This document shows, in pieces, positions 1-4,285 of a stretch of 5,869 nucleotides of DNA. A program made the translations under genes and the position numbers. The notes below the pieces were generated by a model. It had not been told where the DNA came from, did no database searches, and saw only the letters and a list, made by a program, of their open reading frames with translations. The stretch spans positions 1 to 5,869 of the forward strand of contig JAHBAP020000532.1 in the NCBI GenBank assembly GCA_018500005.2, given 5' to 3'. The stretch comes from Mycobacterium sp. (GTDB lineage Bacteria > Actinomycetota > Actinomycetes > Mycobacteriales > Mycobacteriaceae). The stretch's first letter is position 1; each line of letters opens with the position of its first letter.

Positions 1-10
1 CCACTTTAAA

Positions 11-34
11 TGTCAGTTGTCAGTTGTCAGTTGT
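11..34. repeat. Tandem heptanucleotide repeat TGTCAGT, 3 copies plus 3 bases
   Basis: Three perfect TGTCAGT units occupy 11-17, 18-24 and 25-31, and a partial fourth unit (TGT) follows at 32-34. The period is exactly 7 and there are no spacers, so this is a simple short tandem repeat. It resembles the short tandemly repeated sequences described in filamentous cyanobacteria. Confidence 0.9.
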
Positions 35-54
35 TTTTGGTTTCTCCAATTGCA

Positions 55-89
55 AATGACGAATGGCGAGTGACCAATGACCAATAAGA
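55..89. repeat. Degenerate tandem heptanucleotide repeat around AATGACC, about 5 copies
   Basis: Read in sevens from 55, the units are AATGACG, AATGGCG, AGTGACC, AATGACC and AATAAGA. The first four differ from one another at only a few positions; the fifth is strongly degenerate and may mark the end of the array or the joint with the neighbouring high-GC DNA. Same period as the array at 11-34, different unit. Confidence 0.75.
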
Positions 90-90
90 C

Positions 91-453
91 ATGCACGGCC
101 ACGTATCCTACGACGTCTTCCTGCGCAGCATTGCCGGTGATGCGGTGGTGGTCCGATCGGCCGGCAGCGCTCCCGCGGATGCGGTGAATCCCGCTGCGGT
201 GCAGGCGATGGCCGAGGTCGGTGTGGATATCTCCGATCAGGTCCCGACCTTGCTCACCCAGGAGGCGGTGCAGTCCGCCGATGTGGTGATCACCATGGGA
301 TGCGGAGACGCCTGCCCGGTACTGCCCGGGGTCAGCTACCGCGACTGGCAGCTGGAGGACCCGGCGGGCAAGGGAATCGACGCCGTGCGCCCGATCCGCG
401 ACGAAATCCGGACCCGCGTGCAGGCGCTGGCCACCGAACTGCTCGGCGGCTAG
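91..453 (+). CDS. arsC: ArsC-type arsenate reductase (LMW phosphatase fold), N-terminally truncated
   Basis: The product is 120 residues. From about residue 10 onward it reads as the low-molecular-weight protein tyrosine phosphatase fold of thioredoxin- or mycothiol-linked arsenate reductases, which reduce arsenate to arsenite in the cytosol. Visible landmarks are the VRSAGSAPAD strand (21-30), the VVITMGCGDACP stretch with Cys71 and Cys75 (65-76), DWQLEDPAG carrying the family's acidic D-P pair (Asp90-Pro91), and RPIRDEIRTRV near the C-terminus. What is missing is the first ~15-20 residues with the P-loop CX5R, which holds the nucleophilic cysteine. The first nine residues (MHGHVSYDV) do not resemble the family, and the ATG sits directly beside the foreign repeat DNA. 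The protein is therefore expected to be inactive as a reductase, or the true start has been lost at a joint. No other ars gene is visible. The family assignment is firm; whether the gene is broken in the organism or only in this assembly is open. Confidence 0.85.
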   Translation: MHGHVSYDVFLRSIAGDAVVVRSAGSAPADAVNPAAVQAMAEVGVDISDQVPTLLTQEAVQSADVVITMGCGDACPVLPGVSYRDWQLEDPAGKGIDAVRPIRDEIRTRVQALATELLGG

Positions 454-462
454 TTAACGCCG
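444..462. terminator. Possible bidirectional terminator hairpin over two abutting stop codons
   Basis: CGGCG (444-448) pairs with CGCCG (458-462) around a 9-nt loop. The loop contains the TAG of the arsC fragment (451-453) and the TAA of the convergent doxX gene (456-454). There is no U-tract on either side, so the assignment rests on position between convergent genes and on the GC-rich stem. It could be a chance pairing. Confidence 0.35.
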
Positions 463-855
463 GGAGTGCTGAACCGCAAACGACCCGGCGCCGGCGAAGG
501 CAATCAGCAGGAACGCGAAGAGGTACAGCACCGCAAGCTCTCCGCCGTTCTGGATGGGGTGCAGCGCATTCGGTTGATGTTCGGTGAGGTAGGCGTAGGT
601 CATCACGGCTGCGCCGACCAGTGCCGCGACCCGCGCGAACAAACCGAGTGCCACCAGCAGGCCGACCACCAGCTCCAGGACCCCGGCGTACCAGTAGGGC
701 CAGGTTCCCATCGGGATGGCGCCCGTCTTCGTCGACGGCCAGCCGAACAGTTTTGCGGTCCCGTGGACTGTGAACAGCAGTCCGATGACGATCCGGAAGA
801 CACCGAGGGCGGCCGCTGAGTGGCGGTCCAGGAGGGCGTCGAGTCGCTGGAGCAT
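454..855 (-). CDS. DoxX family membrane protein
   Basis: A 133-residue, four-helix integral membrane protein of the DoxX family (PF07681 type). Hydrophobic segments lie at about 15-31, 55-74, 75-92 and 106-124. The characteristic N-terminal signature is seen as R21..G25 LLF..HG (31-32), K35 and F37. A second signature, YAGVLELVVGLLVALGLFAR with the membrane-embedded Glu61, opens helix 2. A polar NGGE stretch (103-106) precedes helix 4. Family members are linked to thiosulfate oxidation in archaea and to redox or oxidative-stress complexes (DoxX with SodA and SseA) in mycobacteria, but most, probably including this one, have no assigned reaction. I chose the ATG at 855 because it lies one base past the TGA of the upstream VOC gene; the frame stays open upstream to an ATG at 918, but that stretch overlaps the VOC coding sequence and looks like a shadow. 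No Shine-Dalgarno is apparent, which fits translation coupled to the upstream gene. The stop abuts the arsC fragment's stop with no spacer. Confidence 0.85.
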   Translation of the reverse strand: MLQRLDALLDRHSAAALGVFRIVIGLLFTVHGTAKLFGWPSTKTGAIPMGTWPYWYAGVLELVVGLLVALGLFARVAALVGAAVMTYAYLTEHQPNALHPIQNGGELAVLYLFAFLLIAFAGAGSFAVQHSRR

Positions 856-856
856 G

Positions 857-1210
857 TCAGCGCGCCAGGGGGCTGTAGAAGACGAGTCCGTTGCCCTTGT
901 TGTCGTACACCACGGCACGACGTTCGTGGGCGTCGTCGTACGGGCCTTTGACGATCCCGCCTCCGCTGGCCTCGACCGCCTTGGCGGCGGCGTCGACGTC
1001 GGTGGTCTTGATGCCGACGACTACCTGGCCGGGAATCGGATGATCCACCGCGGTGGCCAGTGCAAGGGTCACCGCGCCCCCGTCGAGAGCGGCGAAGTGC
1101 GCGCCGTCGCGGAACTTCAGCGGCATCCCCAGCGTCCCGCCGTAGAACTCGATGGATTCGTCCAAATCGTCGGTGGAGAGGATGATCATCTTCACTTCGA
1201 GATTGCTCAT
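857..1210 (-). CDS. VOC (glyoxalase/bleomycin resistance-type) fold protein
   Basis: A 117-residue, single-module vicinal oxygen chelate protein with the usual paired beta-alpha-beta-beta-beta layout. Recognisable parts are the opening strand and helix with DDLDESIEFYGGTLGM (about 14-29), a central VVGIKTTDVDAAAKAVEASGG (63-83) that starts the second half, GIVKGPYDD, and the closing VVYDNKGNGLVFYSP (100-114). In metal-dependent members a His sits on the first strand and a Glu on the last; here the first strand is MIILST and the last is NGLVFY, so neither ligand is seen. A non-metal binding or sequestering role is therefore as likely as an enzyme. The substrate is unknown. It is the first gene of a pair with doxX, separated by one base. 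The ATG at 1210 is supported by a -10 box 6 nt upstream, predicting a leaderless mRNA, and by the lack of a Shine-Dalgarno. Confidence 0.85.
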   Translation of the reverse strand: MSNLEVKMIILSTDDLDESIEFYGGTLGMPLKFRDGAHFAALDGGAVTLALATAVDHPIPGQVVVGIKTTDVDAAAKAVEASGGGIVKGPYDDAHERRAVVYDNKGNGLVFYSPLAR

Positions 1211-1222
1211 GTCGTCAGCCTA
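1210..1222 (-). promoter_or_regulatory. Predicted leaderless promoter (-10 TAGGCT) of the VOC-doxX unit
   Basis: On the minus strand TAGGCT (1222-1217) is followed by six bases and then the ATG at 1210. In mycobacteria TANNNT about 6-7 nt before a start codon is the usual mark of leaderless transcription, with +1 at the A of ATG. No -35 match is visible, which is common in this group. Confidence 0.5.
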
Positions 1223-1237
1223 GATCGGGATTGATCT
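1222..1237. promoter_or_regulatory. Inverted repeat AGATC-N6-GATCT in a divergent intergenic region, possible operator
   Basis: AGATC at 1222-1226 and GATCT at 1233-1237 are perfect 5-bp arms around GGGATT. The element fills most of the 28-bp gap between the divergent starts at 1210 and 1239 and overlaps the predicted -10 box of the VOC gene by one base. That position suits a repressor site, but 5-bp arms can arise by chance and no regulator gene is in the window. Confidence 0.3.
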
Positions 1238-1238
1238 C

Positions 1239-1538
1239 ATGGGGGAAATCAGAATCTTTGCCGCAGTAGCGACTGCGCTCGTCGCCATCACCACATCGGC
1301 CATCGTCATGGGGCTCAGGGCAGTTGTAGTACTCCGGACCGGGGCGCGGCAGACGCCGCCGGGACCGCTGCGGAATATTCCAGAGGGCGACGATGCGTAT
1401 TGGGAGGACGGTGACCGCGATGGCGACGGCACGCCTGCGAACCGCCCAGCAACTGAACCGGGATTCGCTTTAGTTCAAGTGCGCGCGCACGCGGTAGTAC
1501 GCCACCATCTGCCGGGTCTGCTGTACTCGGCTGGTTAG
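1239..1538 (+). CDS. Hypothetical small protein with N-terminal hydrophobic segment and DxDxDG motif
   Basis: A 99-residue reading frame that I do not recognise. Residues 5-27 (start IRIFAAVATALVAITTS) are hydrophobic with a short charged N-terminus, fitting a signal peptide or a membrane anchor. A Pro/Arg-rich stretch follows, then an acidic EGDDAYWEDGDRDGDGTPAN segment (49-68) containing a DxDxDG arrangement like small calcium-binding loops in secreted proteins. After residue ~75 the sequence looks random and runs antisense into the RMF-like gene by 69 bases, so the real end or frame may differ. A weak GGGA (1227-1230) lies 8 nt before the ATG. Third-position GC by my count over the first 78 codons is about 65%, below the long genes of the window. 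It may be a decayed gene or a spurious frame. Confidence 0.35.
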   Translation: MGEIRIFAAVATALVAITTSAIVMGLRAVVVLRTGARQTPPGPLRNIPEGDDAYWEDGDRDGDGTPANRPATEPGFALVQVRAHAVVRHHLPGLLYSAG

Positions 1539-1694
1539 CGCTTGCCTGTATCCGCGCCGCCACGCCACCGCCAGTTCACCGCAGCCGTAATACGGGTTCG
1601 GTGCTTGCAGTTCCGCGCGGCGGCCCTCACTCAACGCGCACCGGATTTCAGCGTCGGTGTACACGCCGCCGATTATCGCGCCCAGGTCTGACAT
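1470..1694 (-). CDS. RMF/CrpP-like small protein (ribosome modulation factor resemblance)
   Basis: The product is 74 residues. Residues 14-53 follow the pattern of ribosome modulation factor and its CrpP-like relatives: an A..EGRRA start (20-26), a central NPY (33-35) where RMF has CPY, then AWRRGYRQALTSR (44-56) matching RMF's WLGGWREA..DR. E. coli RMF (about 55 residues) binds the 30S subunit and promotes 100S ribosome dimers in stationary phase. Related small proteins are also found on plasmids and phages, and CrpP was reported in connection with quinolone resistance. The extra C-terminal helix RVQQTRQMVAYYRVRAHLN is rich in Arg and Tyr and could bind RNA. I chose ATG 1694 because the homology-like part begins soon after it. 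The frame remains open upstream to 1949, but that extension is low in recognisable content and crosses the IS110 flank. No Shine-Dalgarno is visible. The family link is inferred from pattern by eye. Confidence 0.6.
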   Translation of the reverse strand: MSDLGAIIGGVYTDAEIRCALSEGRRAELQAPNPYYGCGELAVAWRRGYRQALTSRVQQTRQMVAYYRVRAHLN

Positions 1695-1810
1695 TGATGC
1701 TGTAATGGCGGCCCCACCACGGCTTTCGCAGTTGATGATGGGTGTCGCGGCGTTCGGCGGCTGGTGGTGACTCTCGGTCTGACTGACACCCTGCTGGGTT
1801 GTCTGCCATT

Positions 1811-1830
1811 TGATCTGTCCCACCAGATCG
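1811..1830 (+). other. Perfect 6-bp hairpin upstream of the IS110 remnant, possible bridge-RNA relic
   Basis: GATCTG (1812-1817) and CAGATC (1824-1829) enclose the six-base loop TCCCAC, extendable by one T-G pair. It lies about 145 bases before the transposase start. IS110-subgroup elements carry their structured bridge RNA in the noncoding region on that side, so this hairpin could be a remnant of it. The surrounding 1695-1973 holds no gene I can support. A chance hairpin is a real alternative. Confidence 0.25.
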
Positions 1831-1973
1831 TCGGCCGTCGTTGAGAGGCCCCGGCTGGGCGGACATGACTTAATCAGGAGCTTGGCGGTTCCCTCATCAA
1901 TGTCTTGTCTGCCCGCCCACCCGGGGTGTCCACAGCTATTGCCTGGCACGGCTCAAGAAGGGACACACCAATA

Positions 1974-2180
1974 GTGGCACTACAACCGGCGGTCGTCATC
2001 GGCGCCGACACACATCTGGACACCATCCACCTCGCAGCGCTGGACTCGCTCGGCAAGCCTCTCGCTGATTCGGAATTCCGCACCTGCCCCCGCGGCTATG
2101 CCGCCGCTATGGTGCGGTACCGCTCCGGTTCCAGCTTCCTCGGGAAAGACTCAGCGGCACAGGCTCTCTCGCGGTGGTGA
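1974..2180 (+). pseudogene. IS110 transposase, N-terminal (RuvC-like DEDD) fragment
   Basis: From the GTG at 1974 the frame gives 68 residues. VVIGADTHLDTIHLAALDSLGKPLADSEF (about 7-35) is the opening strand pair of IS110-family transposases, with Asp12 in IGADTH as the first acid of the DEDD set, and FRTCPRGYAA continues the family pattern. Beyond residue ~44 the sequence no longer matches, and it stops at 2178-2180 in a frame that is out of register with the C-terminal part. The remaining catalytic acids are absent, so it cannot catalyse transposition. AAGGGA (1958-1963) lies 10 nt before the GTG and supports that start; an in-frame ATG exists at 1905 but adds no family-like residues. Confidence 0.8.
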
Positions 2181-2529
2181 TCGCCAAGCCAACCATGCTC
2201 TTTACCGGGTGGCCCTGGTCCGGATGTCAGCCGACAACCGCGCCCGCGAATACGTAACCCGCCAGCTGGCCAACGGCCGCTCCAAAATGGAAGTTCTGCG
2301 GCTGCTCAAACGAGCCCGGGCCCGGGAGGTCTTCCGGCTCCTCACCCAACACTGCGACGTCGACGATTACAGCGACCTGCGCCCCACACGACAGGGCAAG
2401 AACATCACCCTGACCGCCGTGGCCCAACACTTCGGCGTCTGGCCCACGGTGATCAGCCGGCTCGAACGGGGCCTGCAACGCGACGACACCCTCGTCAGCC
2501 GCTACCGCGACTGGCTCGCAGCAGCCTGA
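2098..2529 (+). pseudogene. IS110 transposase, C-terminal fragment with XRE-like helix-turn-helix tail
   Basis: Family-like sequence begins near 2107. CGTAPVPASSGKTQRHRLSR (about 2113-2172), GGDRQANHALYRVALVRM, EYVTRQLANGRSKMEVLRLL and ARAREVFRLL are the usual C-terminal portion of the IS110 transposase (Transposase_20 region). The part that normally joins this to the RuvC domain is missing. The last ~50 residues (LRPTRQGKNITLTAVAQHFG onward, about 2377-2526) read as a Cro/XRE-type helix-turn-helix: ITLTAVAQHFGVWPTVISRLERG has the spacing and the SRLERG ending of such domains, followed by RDDTLVSRYRDWLAAA. The ATG at 2098 is simply the first in frame and lies close to the deletion joint; no ribosome binding site supports it. 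If translated, the piece might still bind DNA, but that is speculation. Confidence 0.8.
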
Positions 2530-2566
2530 GCCGGGCTATCAACACGAGGCCTGTCACCATGACCCC

Positions 2567-3019
2567 ATGGCTCCCAACACTCGACCGATGCCCCCAGTCC
2601 GCCGCGCCGGCGAGCATGACCATCACGAGTTGCTCGCGCTGATCGAGCAGTTCTACGGCATCGACGGCCACGATTTCGATCCTGCACGCATCGACCGAGG
2701 CCTGCTGCCCCTGCTGCGCGACGACACTCACGGGCAGGTGTGGATCCTTGGTAACCCCCCGATCGGCTACGCCATCGTCACCTGGAGCTGGTCACTGGAA
2801 TCCGGCGGCAGAGACTGCATCCTCGACGAGCTGTACGTCGCCTCGCGGGGCGACGGGCTCGGCACCCACCTCATGACCGAAGTCATCAACCATGCCCGTC
2901 GCGCCGGCGCAGCCGCGATGTTCCTGGAAACCGAAGCGCCCAACGAGCGCGCCCGGCACTTCTACGAAAAACTCGGCTTCGAGCACGAGGACTCCACCTG
3001 GTTCAGCCGCGACCTCTGA
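2567..3019 (+). CDS. GNAT family N-acetyltransferase
   Basis: A 150-residue single-domain GCN5-related acetyltransferase, a usual length for the family. It would transfer an acetyl group from acetyl-CoA to an amine substrate that cannot be named from sequence. An N-terminal helix (HDHHELLALIEQFYGIDGHD, about 17-36) is followed by strands QVWILGNPPIGYAIVTW (57-73). Motif A is seen as CILDELYVASRGDGLGTHLM (84-103), with the acetyl-CoA pyrophosphate loop RGDGLG at 94-99. Motif B is MFLETEAPNERARHFYEKLG (118-137), where Tyr133 is at the position of the usual general acid and NERA packs on CoA. The ATG at 2567 gives MAPNTRPMPPVRRAGEHD; the internal ATG at 2588 (MPPVRRAG) is a fair alternative and matches how many homologues begin. 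No good Shine-Dalgarno is seen for either. It starts 37 bases after the IS110 remnant's stop and is followed at once by a hairpin, so it is probably transcribed alone. Confidence 0.9.
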   Translation: MAPNTRPMPPVRRAGEHDHHELLALIEQFYGIDGHDFDPARIDRGLLPLLRDDTHGQVWILGNPPIGYAIVTWSWSLESGGRDCILDELYVASRGDGLGTHLMTEVINHARRAGAAAMFLETEAPNERARHFYEKLGFEHEDSTWFSRDL

Positions 3020-3049
3020 CCCCTTGACAGCAATAGGAGCATCAAGGGG
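3020..3049 (+). terminator. Hairpin directly after the GNAT gene, probable terminator
   Basis: CCCCTTGA (3020-3027) and TCAAGGGG (3042-3049) are perfect 8-bp inverted repeats with a 14-nt loop, starting on the base after the GNAT stop codon. No U-run follows (CTCATAAAAAT), so this would be a U-less terminator of the sort often proposed in mycobacteria, or an mRNA 3'-end stabiliser. Confidence 0.5.
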
Positions 3050-3313
3050 CTCATAAAAATAAACTGCCGGCTCACACTTAGCTGACGTGACCGCGCGCCG
3101 CACAATCAGCGCCAAGGCCCGATGCCAGCCCGTTGACTGCGCCAACGCTTCTGGCATAGCACTCATGTTCGAGAAATTACGCGCAGGATGCGACAGGCTG
3201 GCGGGGCGGAAATCCCGGCTGCGGATGAATGGGCCGCTGGGTATACACCAGCCGCTGTGCGGGTACATCCCACCGCGGCGGTGTTCGAGCGGTCCGGTTC
3301 GGCGGCGCACCGT
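3050..3313. other. Intergenic region with no supported gene; one weak inverted repeat
   Basis: The stretch between the GNAT hairpin and the cyclodeaminase promoter opens with a short A-rich patch (3051-3064). It then has mixed-composition DNA with short open frames on both strands, none of which resembles a protein I know. An inverted repeat GCTGG (3236-3240) / CCAGC (3248-3252) surrounds GTATACA, about 75 bases before the predicted transcription start at 3326. It could be an operator for the downstream operon, but short arms make chance likely. Confidence 0.4.
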
Positions 3314-3326
3314 TATGGTTTGCAGG
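3314..3326 (+). promoter_or_regulatory. Predicted leaderless promoter (-10 TATGGT) of the cyclodeaminase-like gene
   Basis: TATGGT (3314-3319) is followed by six bases (TTGCAG) and the GTG at 3326. This TANNNT-N6-start spacing is the mycobacterial leaderless arrangement, with +1 at the G of GTG. It decides the start of the gene: the frame is open back to 3188, but the upstream 46 residues do not resemble the family. Confidence 0.6.
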
Positions 3327-4285
3327 TGAGCGACAACCAGATGCTGGTCCTCAACAGGGCCGACCTCGACAGCCTCGGACTGACCTGGACCGAGATCATC
3401 GACGTCCTTGAGGACGCGTTCCGCCAGAAGGCGCAGGGCCTGGTGCAGAACCCGCCCAAGCCCAAGGTCACCCCCCGCGAGGACGCGTTCATCCATGCCA
3501 TGCCGGCCTATCTGGGCGGTTCGGACAGGATCGGCCTGAAGTGGGTCGCCGGATACGAGCAGAACAACGCCAAGGGGTTGCCCTACATCTACGGCGTGAT
3601 GATCATGAACGACCCGGAGACGGGCCGTCCGGTGGCGATGCTCGACGGCGGTTGGATCACCGAGATGCGCACCCCCGGCGTCTCCGGGGTGACGATGCGT
3701 CACGTTCCCGGTGACCCCCAGCACCTTGCGATCGTCGGTTGCGGCCTACAGGGCCAGCGCCATCTGGAAGTGGCGCTCGAAGTGCACCCCGGTATCACCC
3801 ACATCACCGCCTACGACCGCAACGGCGACCGGGTCCGCAGGATGTTCGAGGAGAAGGCCGGCGACCGGGTGACCCGACTGGCCGACTCACCGGTCGACGC
3901 CGTCGCGGGGGCCGACCTGGTGGTCACCACCATTACCGTGCCGCTCGACCCGAAACTGGACTGTGCCAACACCGACCCCAACGCGCTGTTGCTGCCGGTC
4001 GATTACGACGATGCCATGGCGCAGAAGGCGTTTGACGATGCTGTCGTCTATTGCGTGGACGATCTGGGTCAGTACGGGTCGGTAGCCGACACCATGTACT
4101 TCTTTGGCCTACCCAAGCCGGACACGCACCTTGCCGCCGTGGTGTCGGGCGAATATGAGGTGCCCACCACCGGGCGCCGGATGTTTTTGAACATGGGCAT
4201 CGCGATGGACGACGTCGCGCTCAGCGCCCTGATCCTGGACCGGGCACCGGCCGCCGGGGTCGGCCGCTACATTGAGTTCCCATGA
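3326..4285 (+). CDS. Ornithine cyclodeaminase / mu-crystallin family protein
   Basis: A 319-residue cytosolic NAD(P)-binding protein, the normal length for this family (about 310-350). The N-terminal part has LNRADLDSLGLTWTEIIDVL (9-28), as at the start of family members. Then GLKWVAGY with Lys72, YIYGVMIMNDPETGRPVAML (87-106) and ITEMRTPGVSG with Arg115 form the substrate-side region in which a Lys and an Arg contact the carboxylate. The Rossmann motif LAIVGCGLQGQRHL follows, with GxGxQG at 138-143, and ADLVVTTIT closes the cofactor fold. VYCVDDLGQYG supplies the acidic segment near the active site. The family includes ornithine cyclodeaminase, ketimine reductases, alanine dehydrogenase and opine-type or siderophore amino-acid synthases, so the substrate cannot be called; I would not name it Ocd. 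The start is GTG 3326 because of the leaderless -10 box. The stop overlaps the next gene's ATG as ATGA (4282-4285), indicating translational coupling and shared function or regulation. Confidence 0.9.
   Translation: MSDNQMLVLNRADLDSLGLTWTEIIDVLEDAFRQKAQGLVQNPPKPKVTPREDAFIHAMPAYLGGSDRIGLKWVAGYEQNNAKGLPYIYGVMIMNDPETGRPVAMLDGGWITEMRTPGVSGVTMRHVPGDPQHLAIVGCGLQGQRHLEVALEVHPGITHITAYDRNGDRVRRMFEEKAGDRVTRLADSPVDAVAGADLVVTTITVPLDPKLDCANTDPNALLLPVDYDDAMAQKAFDDAVVYCVDDLGQYGSVADTMYFFGLPKPDTHLAAVVSGEYEVPTTGRRMFLNMGIAMDDVALSALILDRAPAAGVGRYIEFP

Larger units (their letters stand above)
1..90. other. Low-GC segment of foreign character, possible chimeric or recombination end
   Basis: By direct count 36 of the 90 bases are G or C (40%), against roughly two thirds in the rest of the window. 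The segment holds two tandem heptanucleotide arrays and no coding frame: the frame that enters the downstream gene has TAA at 7-9 and 85-87. Tandem 7-bp repeats rich in CAATGAC or GTCAGTT types are, from general knowledge, typical of intergenic DNA in heterocystous cyanobacteria and not of actinobacteria. I infer either a contig-end chimera (for example from a mixed culture or metagenome) or, less likely, a real recombination joint. The joint lies between about 85 and 117. Confidence 0.7.
1974..2529 (+). mobile_element. IS110-family insertion sequence remnant, internally deleted
   Basis: Two transposase pieces of the same family lie in tandem in different frames, N-terminal part first, C-terminal part second. 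IS110 elements encode a DEDD RuvC-like plus Tnp (serine) recombinase of about 400 residues that is guided by an RNA; here only about 45 N-terminal and 140 C-terminal residues are left. The outer ends cannot be placed because the family usually lacks terminal inverted repeats and target duplications. The coordinates give only the coding remnant; flanking IS DNA probably reaches left of 1974 and a few bases right of 2529. Confidence 0.8.

Noticed and set aside
11..89. Repeat cluster as a possible CRISPR array
   Set aside because: Units are 7 bp and directly tandem without spacers.
716..1234. 172-codon plus-strand frame
   Set aside because: Antisense to the doxX and VOC genes, both clearly recognisable by motif.
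1695..1949. N-terminal extension of the RMF-like gene (85 further codons)
   Set aside because: No family-like content, no ribosome binding site, and it runs into the likely IS110 flank.
3024..3057. TTGACA followed by an A-rich stretch as a promoter
   Set aside because: The nearest A/T-rich hexamer is more than 20 bases away, and TTGACA is largely inside the arm of the hairpin after the GNAT gene.
3188..3325. 46-residue upstream extension of the cyclodeaminase-like protein
   Set aside because: Does not resemble family N-termini; the GTG at 3326 has a -10 box at leaderless spacing.
3087..3329. 80-codon plus-strand frame in the intergenic region
   Set aside because: No recognisable motif, no ribosome binding site, and it overlaps the promoter and start of the cyclodeaminase-like gene.
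2792..3724. 310-codon open frame on the minus strand spanning the GNAT 3' half, the intergenic region and the cyclodeaminase 5' half
   Set aside because: It is antisense to two well-supported genes, crosses their hairpin, has His/Val-rich composition typical of reverse-strand frames in high-GC DNA, and matches no family.
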